From Clostridia bacterium (lineage in GTDB: Bacteria; Bacillota; Clostridia; Oscillospirales; Acutalibacteraceae), in contig JAFRJB010000072.1 of assembly GCA_017432485.1 (NCBI GenBank), forward strand, positions 1 to 61,493: a DNA stretch of 61,493 nucleotides, given 5' to 3'. Under the pieces are notes generated by a model. That model saw only the letters and a list, made by a program, of their open reading frames with translations, was not told the origin of the DNA and did not search any database. The position numbers and the translations under genes were made by a program. Of this stretch, positions 25,613 through 33,683 are shown piece after piece; position 1 is the stretch's first letter, and every line of letters starts with the position of its first letter.

Positions 25613-27535
25613 TTATTTCAAAAAATCAATATTAACATTCTCTTTAAAACTTGTCATCAAGGTGGCGCTTTTTCTCTTGCCGTACCAAATAATTTCTCTG
25701 GCATATTCATCCCATGAATGAATGATTTTCCAAGAATTGAGTGTTAAGCGATTATCGACTTTTTTCAAAGGCTCGTTGCGCCCTTCATAAATGTTTTCAA
25801 AGAAATGGTAAAAATCATATTGCAAATTTAATACCACCTTCTCTTTATGCGGCAGGCAGAGGATTCCTTTTTGATACAGTAACAACTGCTCAAAAACATC
25901 TTCTTCTATCTCAAAAGATTTCAAAAACGGGATAATTTCTTCCCAAAAAGTATCGAAATGATACACACTCTCTAAAAACAGCCCTTCTTCCAAGTACCAA
26001 CCGGTGGAGCCGAAAATATCTTTTTGAAACGCCCATGGTTTTTCCGGGTGGCGCACCATATCTTCAACATAGCGAAACTGTTGATACAGAAATTCGGTTT
26101 TTGCAGAGTCGGTCACATATTCGAAAAGCGCATTGTAAAATACCAAATACGGAATTTGTCTTTCAAACCTGAGATAAATCGCAAAGCAACGCAACAAACC
26201 GATATAATGAAACGCCTCTACACAGATACCGTATACATTCGCTTTCTCCCACATTTCCCGATTCATTGAATACGTGGAGGTGATGATATATTGGTACTCC
26301 TCAATCCCGCTGAACTCAGGTGTGAAGTGCACGGTGTCCATAGGCACTTTGGTGATTTCAATGCCAAATTCTTTTCGGTAATGCGGGTCTCCCATTAAGG
26401 CATCGTGATAGACTTGGCAGTGGTGGAAAGTGACAGAGTTGTTTTGCCCCGCTTCCATCAAACCGCTCAGGCTCTCGGCAAAGCTTTCAAAAGTCTCACC
26501 GGGCAAGCCTAAAATCAAATCGCTGTAAGTCGGAATACCGATGGCATTATACCTGCCCGAAAGTTCTGTAAACTGATGAATATCCAAATTATCGCGGTGA
26601 ATGTTTTTGAGTGCCTCGGGGCAAAGGGTTTGGTAAGAAATGGTGACACCTTTATCGGCACCGGCTTCATTTAATATTCTGCCGGCTTCAAAGACAATAT
26701 CATTGCTCTCTTTGGCATAGCAGGGCTTAAAGATATTGGGGTATCCGTTTTTTTGTCTCGTTTTGACAATAAACTTTGCAATCTCAATATCTCGTTTTGC
26801 AATACCGAAGTTCCCATCGGCACAAAAGCAATACGGAATTTTGTGCTCGGATATCCACCGAACTTCCGACTTCACTTTTTCTAAAGCAAACATGCGCAGT
26901 TTCTTGTCATAACTCCATTCACAATATGCGCAGGAATACGGGCAACCGCGGTTGGTTTCTATCGTAGCGTGAAATTGAATATCCGGATTTTTCTCCAGTA
27001 AAGGGTCAAACACGCCGAAAGTGTAAGGTGAAACCAATTCCGACAAATCACAAACAGCGCGCTCCTTTGTGGAAATAATGCACCCGTTTTCGCGATAATC
27101 GATACCCTCTATATTGCCAAAACTTAACCCGTTTTTGTAACAAAGCAATAATTGCTTAAAAGCGATTTCTCCTTCTCCCCGAATGATAACATCAATAAAA
27201 TCATCTGTTTGAAGCGCGAAAGAATCACCAACTACATTGTGCCCACCGAAAACAATCAGGCAGTCAGGATATTTTTCCTTGATTTTTTTGGCAAGCGTTT
27301 TATTGTAATTGACATTCCAAAAGTAATTGGAAAAGGCAACGATATCCGGCTGATGTATGCGATCTAAGTTATTCTCAATCGTGTCTCTTTGAAAAATGAT
27401 GTCATTTTGCTCAAAGTAGGAGGCAATTTCACCATCACTAAAAGCAGTTGCCATTAAGCAACCGGCTGCGTATGGTAAATATACCAGGGTTTTGGAAAAA
27501 CTAAAACCCGCTTGAACAAAATACAGTTTTTTCAT
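25613..27535 (-). CDS. Cobalamin-type radical SAM enzyme, YFVQ family member 4
   Basis: 640 residues, ATG preceded by GGAGAGTGAA that overlaps the stop of member 5 (one-base gap), so translation is probably coupled. Motifs: MKKLYFVQAGFSF, YLPYAAGCLMA, FGGHNVVGDS, IRGEGEIAF, VSPYTFGVFDPLL (the joint reads VSPYTF rather than PSPYL), TNRGCPYSCAYCEWS near residue 200, ADGNFGIAKRD, SDLILGLPGETFESF, and C-terminal IIWYGKRKSATL. It is closest to member 1 in the FCADGNFG/FCADSNFG region and the CxYSCAYC motif. The reaction is probably cobalamin-dependent methylation or a related radical step; the substrate is unknown. Confidence 0.85.
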   Translation of the reverse strand: MKKLYFVQAGFSFSKTLVYLPYAAGCLMATAFSDGEIASYFEQNDIIFQRDTIENNLDRIHQPDIVAFSNYFWNVNYNKTLAKKIKEKYPDCLIVFGGHNVVGDSFALQTDDFIDVIIRGEGEIAFKQLLLCYKNGLSFGNIEGIDYRENGCIISTKERAVCDLSELVSPYTFGVFDPLLEKNPDIQFHATIETNRGCPYSCAYCEWSYDKKLRMFALEKVKSEVRWISEHKIPYCFCADGNFGIAKRDIEIAKFIVKTRQKNGYPNIFKPCYAKESNDIVFEAGRILNEAGADKGVTISYQTLCPEALKNIHRDNLDIHQFTELSGRYNAIGIPTYSDLILGLPGETFESFAESLSGLMEAGQNNSVTFHHCQVYHDALMGDPHYRKEFGIEITKVPMDTVHFTPEFSGIEEYQYIITSTYSMNREMWEKANVYGICVEAFHYIGLLRCFAIYLRFERQIPYLVFYNALFEYVTDSAKTEFLYQQFRYVEDMVRHPEKPWAFQKDIFGSTGWYLEEGLFLESVYHFDTFWEEIIPFLKSFEIEEDVFEQLLLYQKGILCLPHKEKVVLNLQYDFYHFFENIYEGRNEPLKKVDNRLTLNSWKIIHSWDEYAREIIWYGKRKSATLMTSFKENVNIDFLK

Positions 27536-27536
27536 T

Positions 27537-29483
27537 TCACTCTCCGAGAGAATAATTCATTTCGCTGTTATAAAGGTTTTTGCCGCCGCGCCTGCCGTAC
27601 CAAACAACATAGCGCGCATAATCGCTCCAATTAGTATAGGAGTGGTTGTCCGTAATCTTAACGCAACCGGGTTTCTTTTCCAGCCGACACGCGGCAGATG
27701 CAATGCGCTTTTTAAAATATGCGGGAAAATTATAGCCGATGTTAAACTCGACATACGGTTGATTAATGGTTTTTATCATCTCTTTTTGATAAGCCATAAT
27801 ATCGCTTAAAAACGCTTCATCCTCAATAAAGCGAGCAACAAAGGGCTCAAGTTCTTCAAAAACAGTTTGTTTGTGTCGAACCAATTCCAAAAAAACAAAT
27901 TCTTCCATGGTCCAATATAAATCATCATAGTGCTCTTCATCAATGCAACCTACCGGGCCGCCCTTTTCAATAACATCAAGCAGTTGCTTTTGAATACTAT
28001 GAAATATTGTGCCGCACTCCAACTCTTTATGTGCAAGCAGAAAATCAAGCAGTTGCTGATAAAACTCTTTGTAATCAACCTGCTTTTCATAGTACAGATA
28101 AATGGCGATATACTCTAACACCCCGAGATAATGGAAACTGAGTACACACACGGCGAACAGGTTCATTCTAACCCAATCTTGCCGCGACATGGTATTGGTC
28201 TGCACAATAATTCTTGAAAACTCCGGAATATCGTTTTCACTCTCACTGCGCCGCCTGTGCGGTTGATTAAGCGGAATGCGAACCGTTTTTAAGCCGTGTT
28301 TTTTCATATACTCCGGTGCAGCCATTTCCGAACAAGGCAAGCATTGCAATATATGAATAAACAAGGAACTGTGTTGACCTGCTTTGAGCAAAGTATTTAC
28401 ACCTTCGGTAAAACTGTCATAGGTTTCACCGGGTAAACCGAGAATCAAATCGGAATAAGTCGCAATGCCGGCTTCGGAATACATTTTGAGCAGCTGTGAA
28501 TAATAATCCATTTTGATATTGGCCCTGCCGACATTGTTAAGCACCTCTTGCGATAAGGATTGAAACGCCAATGTAATGCCTTTGTCCATATCGCTTTCAT
28601 TGAGTCTCTTTGACATTTCAAATATTTTAGAAGTGCTGTTTTTGGCATAAGAAACCTGGAACTTTTGCGGATAACCGCATTTTTTCTTAAAATCTATCAT
28701 CCAATCGACAATGGTATTATCTCGCTCAAACAAACCGAAATTGGCATCGGCAAAGCCCAAAAACTCAATCTTGTGTGCCGCCACCCATTCCAATTCTTTA
28801 TAGATGCGCTCCATCGGAAACATTCTGATTTTGGAGCGATACATACCCCAGCCGCAATAACTGCAGTGGTTTGGGCAACCGCGGTTGGTTTCCATCAGCG
28901 CCAAAAACTCGGTATCGGGATTTCTGTTAATGATATCATCAAAAACTCCTGTCAAATACGGAGAAGGCGTATCTTCCACATCCGGAACAACATTTTGATT
29001 GGTGATGATGCGCTCGCCTTTTCTGTAGGCGAGGTTATCAACGCGCTCAAAAGAGCAATCATTGCCCTTTAACAATTCCAGCAGGATTTGACGGATGGCT
29101 TCCTCCCCTTCATTGTGCACTAACAGGTCGATATAGTCGCACTCCTTAAGCAGTGCATTATCGGGACCGACTTCATGCCCGCCAAATTGAATAATGCAAT
29201 TCGGGTATACTTCTTTCACTCTCTTGGCAAGGGCTTTGTTATACTCAATATTCCACAAACAGGAGGAGAAACCGAAATAGACCGGGTTATCTAAGCGCGC
29301 GACCACTTCCTCGATATCTTCTCTCAAGAAAAGGATGTCGCCGACAGCATAGTTCTCTCGAATCGTTTCATCCTGCCACGCGTAGGCAATCAAAACGCCA
29401 ACCGCATAGGGTAAATATGCAGTGTTGCCGTTTTTATATGCCACCTCGGCGAAGTATACATTTTTCTTCTTTGTATCGGACAT
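27537..29483 (-). CDS. Cobalamin-type radical SAM enzyme, YFVQ family member 5
   Basis: 648 residues from the ATG at 29483 (MSDTKKKNVYFAEV); a TTG three codons upstream also fits. Motifs: YLPYAVGVLIAYAW, FGGHEVGPDN, VHNEGEEAI, TPSPYLTGVFDDI, TNRGCPNHCSYCGWG with cysteines near 203, 207 and 210, FADANFGLFERD, SDLILGLPGETYDSF, and C-terminal VVWYGRRGGKNLY. The N-terminal YFVQ signature is YFAE here. It is the first of the five paralogues in transcription order, 42 bp after the cupin gene. The shared SPYLTGVFD joint and WYGR tail define the family in this window. Confidence 0.85.
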   Translation of the reverse strand: MSDTKKKNVYFAEVAYKNGNTAYLPYAVGVLIAYAWQDETIRENYAVGDILFLREDIEEVVARLDNPVYFGFSSCLWNIEYNKALAKRVKEVYPNCIIQFGGHEVGPDNALLKECDYIDLLVHNEGEEAIRQILLELLKGNDCSFERVDNLAYRKGERIITNQNVVPDVEDTPSPYLTGVFDDIINRNPDTEFLALMETNRGCPNHCSYCGWGMYRSKIRMFPMERIYKELEWVAAHKIEFLGFADANFGLFERDNTIVDWMIDFKKKCGYPQKFQVSYAKNSTSKIFEMSKRLNESDMDKGITLAFQSLSQEVLNNVGRANIKMDYYSQLLKMYSEAGIATYSDLILGLPGETYDSFTEGVNTLLKAGQHSSLFIHILQCLPCSEMAAPEYMKKHGLKTVRIPLNQPHRRRSESENDIPEFSRIIVQTNTMSRQDWVRMNLFAVCVLSFHYLGVLEYIAIYLYYEKQVDYKEFYQQLLDFLLAHKELECGTIFHSIQKQLLDVIEKGGPVGCIDEEHYDDLYWTMEEFVFLELVRHKQTVFEELEPFVARFIEDEAFLSDIMAYQKEMIKTINQPYVEFNIGYNFPAYFKKRIASAACRLEKKPGCVKITDNHSYTNWSDYARYVVWYGRRGGKNLYNSEMNYSLGE

Positions 29484-29525
29484 CTTCTTCAACCAATCAA
29501 TTATTTAAACTACTTTACGGAGGTT

Positions 29526-29897
29526 TTAACCCTCATCGTAAAAAATATCTTTTTTATTCTCCCCTGTTTCCACGCATGTGTCATACATCGAAACAAGTGC
29601 GGTGTCTTCCAAATAAGTAAAATTGTGGCGCACTTGATTTTCAATCAGGAAAACATCGCCCGTTTGAAAAACATATTCTTCTTTACATTCACCGCGGTAA
29701 GCTTCCAAGTGCAATTTGCCGCGAATCACATAAAACTGCTCTTTAGCGGTTTTATGGTAGTGAAATCTGCCGCGCACGGCGCCTTTTTTACTAAACACAT
29801 AATTTACCTGCGCGATATCACCGTGACAGATTTGGCAGATAAGCCCGCGCTCATCTTCATATTCAAAATCGGTTGTGAGTTTTTTTACTAATTCCAT
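29526..29897 (-). CDS. Sugar-pathway cupin (WxcM/WbmC-like)
   Basis: 123 residues forming one cupin barrel: motif 1 as HYHKTAKEQFYVIRGKLHLEAY (HxH...E) near residues 47-66, and motif 2 as GDVFLIENQVRHNF near 80-93. Small cupins of this kind occur in polysaccharide clusters as nucleotide-sugar epimerases or 3,4-ketoisomerases (RmlC, FdtA, WxcM), or as uncharacterised WbmC-like proteins. The ATG overlaps the end of the epimerase gene (TAAATG), so the two are coupled. A metal- or keto-sugar-binding role in making the activated sugar is likely; the exact reaction is not resolvable. Confidence 0.75.
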   Translation of the reverse strand: MELVKKLTTDFEYEDERGLICQICHGDIAQVNYVFSKKGAVRGRFHYHKTAKEQFYVIRGKLHLEAYRGECKEEYVFQTGDVFLIENQVRHNFTYLEDTALVSMYDTCVETGENKKDIFYDEG

Positions 29898-30836
29898 TTA
29901 ATTATTTCCGTAGTTGTCTTTTTTAATGACTTGATAGGCTTTGATGAGTTCCTCAATGCCCTCATCCATCGTATACTGCGCGCGATAACCGAGGTGCTCG
30001 ATTTTAGCATTGGAAACATAGTAGTTTCTCTTGTCGGGATCGGCAGCATACTCCGCTTTGATATATTCAAACTGCGGCAGATGCGCTTTGATGCCGGCAC
30101 ACAGCTCCAACTTCGTTAAATTCGCATCGCTCAAACCGCAATTATAGGTTTGCCCCTTCATCTGCTCAAAGTGCTCGATGGCAAACAAGAACGCCCTTGC
30201 CGCATCGCGCACATGCAAATAGTTTCTGACAAAATCGCCTTCAAACACGACAAGCGAGCGGTCATTGACAGCGCGGTAAACAAAGTCATTGACCAGTAAA
30301 TCCGTGCGCATGCGCGGCGAAACACCGAAGAGTGTCGCAAAGCGGAAGGTCACACAGTTGCCACGCTCTAAGATAAGTCGCTCCGCTTCCATTTTGGTCT
30401 GCCCGTAAAGCGAAATCGGTTGTATCGGGCTTGTCTCATCGCAAAACTGCTCACCCTGACCAATACCGTAGCCGCTGTTGGTGCACGGGAAAATAATCTT
30501 TTGCTCCGGTGCTGCCAGTGAAAGGAGTGTTCGGATGGCATCCCGATTGGTCGAAACCGCCGCCGTCTTATCTCTATCACATGCCGGGAAGCCGACAATC
30601 GCCGCTAAGGGAATAATGATATCCTGCCCTTTCAGTGCCGCTTGCAGCACTTCTTTGTCGCGGCAGTCGCCGCGGATTATCTTCAGCCTTTTATCATAAC
30701 AGCAATCGAGTAAGGAATCCTGCCCGTAGATAAATAAATCCAACACCGTGACATTGTATTCTTTTTTCAGCAGTTCCGGCACCAATACCGCACCCAAATA
30801 GCCGGCGCCGCCGGTGACTAACACATTTTTATCCAT
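29898..30836 (-). CDS. NAD-dependent nucleotide-sugar epimerase/dehydratase (extended SDR)
   Basis: 312 residues of an extended short-chain dehydrogenase: VLVTGGAGYLGAVLVPELL at the N-terminus (GxxGxxG), the D38-L-F-I-YG loop typical of sugar epimerases, LAAIVGFPACD near residue 77, TNSGYGIG near 119 supplying the catalytic Ser/Thr, and SLYGQTKMEAE (YxxxK) near 143. The FPACD segment resembles the group acting on GDP- or UDP-sugars in S-layer and capsule clusters. GAGG precedes the ATG, which lies eight bases inside the end of gmhA. It may act on an activated heptose. Whether it is an epimerase, dehydratase or reductase cannot be told. Confidence 0.8.
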   Translation of the reverse strand: MDKNVLVTGGAGYLGAVLVPELLKKEYNVTVLDLFIYGQDSLLDCCYDKRLKIIRGDCRDKEVLQAALKGQDIIIPLAAIVGFPACDRDKTAAVSTNRDAIRTLLSLAAPEQKIIFPCTNSGYGIGQGEQFCDETSPIQPISLYGQTKMEAERLILERGNCVTFRFATLFGVSPRMRTDLLVNDFVYRAVNDRSLVVFEGDFVRNYLHVRDAARAFLFAIEHFEQMKGQTYNCGLSDANLTKLELCAGIKAHLPQFEYIKAEYAADPDKRNYYVSNAKIEHLGYRAQYTMDEGIEELIKAYQVIKKDNYGNN

Positions 30837-31413
30837 CTTCAGCCTCTTTACTCATATTTTCTTTTACATACTGCGCAAAGCAGTGCCCGATAAACAAATG
30901 CATTTCCTGCACGCGAGGAGTATCGCCGGAAGGAATGGCGAGCACATAATCGCTCTCAATGCAATCGGTACGCTCCCCGCAAAGGGTTATAGTAACGGCA
31001 CCTGCCTGTTTTGCCGCCGCCAACGCTTCGAGAATGTTTTCGGATTTACCCGAAGTGGTCAGGGCAATGAGTATGTCTCTCGGCTGCGCGAGAGCTTCCA
31101 CCTGCTTGGAGAATATATAGCGAAAATCACTGTCATTGGCAATAGAAGTCATATTTGCCGCATTGCTGTTTAGGCAAATTGCCGCCAGCGGTTGTTCCAT
31201 ACCTTCGAAACAGCCGACTAACTCGGCAGTGATATGTATCGCATCCGCCGCGCTGCCGCCATTGCCGCAAAGCAGAACTTTACCACCGCTTTGCAGGCAT
31301 GCACAGAGCGCTTGCGCCGCAGCAGCGATGTGCGCTTTGAGCGCCTCATCCGCCATCACGGCTGTTAAAAGATTTCTGTGCGCGTTGAAATTGTTTTCCA
31401 AAACTGATTGCAT
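30829..31413 (-). CDS. gmhA: Sedoheptulose-7-phosphate isomerase (GmhA)
   Basis: 194 residues, one SIS domain. CGNGGSAADAIHITAELVG near residue 50 and TTSGKSENILEAL near 120 form the phosphosugar site, and EMHLFIGHCFAQYV near 175 carries the catalytic His of GmhA. It converts sedoheptulose 7-phosphate from the pentose phosphate pool to D-glycero-D-manno-heptose 7-phosphate, the first committed heptose step. The kinase HddA is encoded about 18 kb away in the same locus. A GmhB-type phosphatase gene is not in the window. GAGGAAAAAGA precedes the ATG. DiaA-like or other SIS proteins are less likely given the QEMHLFIGH tail. Confidence 0.88.
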   Translation of the reverse strand: MQSVLENNFNAHRNLLTAVMADEALKAHIAAAAQALCACLQSGGKVLLCGNGGSAADAIHITAELVGCFEGMEQPLAAICLNSNAANMTSIANDSDFRYIFSKQVEALAQPRDILIALTTSGKSENILEALAAAKQAGAVTITLCGERTDCIESDYVLAIPSGDTPRVQEMHLFIGHCFAQYVKENMSKEAEDG

Positions 31414-31445
31414 TCTTTTTCCTCGATGTTTCGTTGTAAAGTCTT

Positions 31446-32897
31446 TTACTGTTTACGAAATAGATTTTTATTCAAAAGCGAAAACCCGTAACGCATATAA
31501 CTACCGATGACTTTGGGTTGCTTGATGGCAGCGCCCATTTTTTTGAGCACATACTCCGGTCTTAAATAGAAACCGAGCAAAATGCGCCGCTTTAACTGCT
31601 CTACCTGTGCCGCACTCAAATACCGGGTGCCGGTGGTATTGGGCGCATAGTAGTCATGCCCGAAGCCGCTGTCGGCAAGAACGCCATATGCTTTACACAG
31701 TTCATATAAGCCGGTTTTGTAATACGGCATGGCGATGTGCAGCTCAATAAAATCCGGATTAATCTTATGAATAAAACGCTTGGTTTTTAAAATCTTCTTT
31801 TCATCTTCCCACGGAAAGCCGATCATAAAGAAACCGAACAGCGGAATACCCGCTTCTTTAATGAGCTTTGCCGCGCGCAGGTTGTCTGCCGCCGTGGTGC
31901 CTTTTTTTATAAGCTTAAGTGTCTGATTATCTCCGCTCTCAAACCCGACTGCAATCATAAAACAACCGGCTTGCTTGAGCTTTTTTAAAAGTGAGAGTGA
32001 AAGCGGTTTGACTCTGGAGTTAACCGTAAAAGCAATCTTGCCGTATAGCGGTGAAGCAATAATCCTGTCGCACACGGCTGCGGCGTAACTTTCATCAATG
32101 GTAAATGTATCTGCTTTAAAGAAGAAATTCTTAATGCCGAATGTTTTGTAGCATTCTTCGATTTCTCTGTAAATGTTTTCCACTTCTCTTTTGCGCACCT
32201 TTGTGCCGGAGATGAGCGGCGTTAAGCAGTAGATACATTTTGAAGGGCAGCCCAAGCCGGTTTGAATGGTCGCCATCGGCTCACCGGTATCGGGGCGCAC
32301 ATAAAGCTCGTTTTTCATCAGTTGCCGCGCCGGGAACGGCAGTGCATCCAAATCATTTAATCCGCACACAAAGTCATTTTTGACAAAACTGCCGTTTTCT
32401 TTATGAAAAATGCCGTTGACAGTACCGATATCACCCTCACTTCGCAGGTAATAATCCGCTAAATTGCCGATAACAAATTCCATTTCGCAACCGATCAGGC
32501 AGGAAACACTGCTTAAATCCAAATCGCCGAGCCGCTCCGGATCCAAGTCATAAAACACGGCACCTTTGACAACACAAACACAGGGGTGCAGCCGACAAAT
32601 GCGCTTAAGAAATGCCAAATCATCGAGCACCGAACTGTTGGTGGTACTCAGCGCAATCATATCCGGCTGAAAAGTTTTGACATCCCGTACTACATCTCTA
32701 AAAGAAGCACCTTCGGTTTGATAATCGCGCAAAAAGACTTCATAACCTTTTTCCAAAAGCACGGCGGCACAGTAACCGAGGTCATTGCATGCATGCACCG
32801 CGCCGGTTGCCGATTCGCTGATATTGCACTGCGCCCTATCTTCACTGCGCTGATACAGTTTCCCGGGCGGGTAAAGTAACATCACTTTGTTTTTCAT
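31446..32897 (-). CDS. B12-binding-domain radical SAM enzyme
   Basis: 483 residues. N-terminal Rossmann-type domain (MLLYPPGKLY, CNDLGYCAAVLLEKGYEV, FQPDMIALSTTNSS, VVKGAVFYDLD) followed by a radical SAM barrel with QTGLGCPSKCIYCLTPLISG near residue 213 (CX3CX2C), FFKADTFTIDE, VGFESGDNQTLKLIKKG and FFMIGFPWEDEKK. It has the compact size of anaerobic cyclase-like and C-methylating enzymes and differs from the YFVQ family. It is the second gene of the locus, five bp after the nucleotidyltransferase, so it probably acts early or on the activated sugar (inference). GAGG lies before the ATG. Confidence 0.8.
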   Translation of the reverse strand: MKNKVMLLYPPGKLYQRSEDRAQCNISESATGAVHACNDLGYCAAVLLEKGYEVFLRDYQTEGASFRDVVRDVKTFQPDMIALSTTNSSVLDDLAFLKRICRLHPCVCVVKGAVFYDLDPERLGDLDLSSVSCLIGCEMEFVIGNLADYYLRSEGDIGTVNGIFHKENGSFVKNDFVCGLNDLDALPFPARQLMKNELYVRPDTGEPMATIQTGLGCPSKCIYCLTPLISGTKVRKREVENIYREIEECYKTFGIKNFFFKADTFTIDESYAAAVCDRIIASPLYGKIAFTVNSRVKPLSLSLLKKLKQAGCFMIAVGFESGDNQTLKLIKKGTTAADNLRAAKLIKEAGIPLFGFFMIGFPWEDEKKILKTKRFIHKINPDFIELHIAMPYYKTGLYELCKAYGVLADSGFGHDYYAPNTTGTRYLSAAQVEQLKRRILLGFYLRPEYVLKKMGAAIKQPKVIGSYMRYGFSLLNKNLFRKQ

Positions 32898-32902
32898 GCT
32901 TT

Positions 32903-33622
32903 TTATTCCTCGGTAAGCGCAATGGCATAATCCAAATCCGCTTTCGTGTTGATATTAATTTCCGTGTCGGCGACTTCAAAACACTTGCCTTTCTTGCCTT
33001 CCCAAATGAGCAGGTTCATAAAGTCACACAAATCACAGGGCACATTCTTTTCTTCGGAATAGGCGCTTTTTAGTAAATCCATACAATCTTTGCTGAAAAT
33101 GCAAAAGCCGGTTCCCTTTAAATCATTAACAATCTCTGTCGGCTTTTCACGCGTGCTGATTAAATTGCCCTGCTTGTCTGCCATCACAGCGTAATTCTCT
33201 TTAATGCGCTCGGGCTCTTTTTCTCTGATAATGCCGCAGAGAAAATCGGCTGTTTGGTTTTGAAAGCTCTTTAAAAATGCTGTATTGATATTGATAAAAA
33301 TTTCATCACTCAACTGCACAACGGCGCCCGTGTCGCAAAACGGCAACACCTTACTGATGGCATTGATAAGCCCTATCGGTTCGCTTTGAATGACATAGGC
33401 TATCGGAATGCCGTGATAACTGTCGCCGACAGCGTCGACAATATCATTCTTATGCTCGCCCACAACAATATAGATTTTATCCACCTGCATCAAATTCAGG
33501 TTTTCCAGCGAATAGTCAATGAGCCTTTTGCCGCCGACTTTTACAAGCGCTTTGGAGCGGTCGATGCCCGTATCTTTCATTAACCTTCTGCCCATACCGG
33601 CAGCTAAAATAATTCCTATCAT
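32903..33622 (-). CDS. Sugar-phosphate nucleotidyltransferase
   Basis: 239 residues with the nucleotidyltransferase signature IILAAGMGRRL at the N-terminus, the lysine motif SKALVKVGGKRLIDYSLE near 24-42, and VVQLSDEIFINI near residue 100 supplying an acidic metal ligand. It transfers NMP to a sugar 1-phosphate or similar alcohol phosphate. With gmhA and hddA in the locus, activation of heptose 1-phosphate (HddC role) is a fair inference, but LicC-like cytidylyltransferases have the same plan. It is the first gene of the minus-strand locus; AAAGGA lies five bases before the ATG. It is divergent from mtaD with a 61-bp gap. Confidence 0.8.
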   Translation of the reverse strand: MIGIILAAGMGRRLMKDTGIDRSKALVKVGGKRLIDYSLENLNLMQVDKIYIVVGEHKNDIVDAVGDSYHGIPIAYVIQSEPIGLINAISKVLPFCDTGAVVQLSDEIFININTAFLKSFQNQTADFLCGIIREKEPERIKENYAVMADKQGNLISTREKPTEIVNDLKGTGFCIFSKDCMDLLKSAYSEEKNVPCDLCDFMNLLIWEGKKGKCFEVADTEININTKADLDYAIALTEE

Positions 33623-33636
33623 AGTGTTCCTTTATA

Positions 33637-33665
33637 TTGCATATTCTTAGCGGTTATGCTACAAT
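33637..33665 (+). promoter_or_regulatory. Candidate sigma-A promoter of mtaD
   Basis: TTGCAT at 33637-33642, 17 bases, TACAAT at 33660-33665. The predicted start site would fall just before GAGGTG, leaving a very short leader, so the fit is good but the geometry is tight. The same 61 bp must also hold the promoter of the minus-strand glycan locus, for which I see no clear match. Confidence 0.45.
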
Positions 33666-33683
33666 CGTTTTGAGGTGTAATAA

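Noticed and set aside
23598..33683. Cobalamin riboswitch for the B12-type enzymes
   Set aside because: No B12-box-like sequence or long leader was seen before the locus; the 61-bp gap at 33623-33683 is too short.
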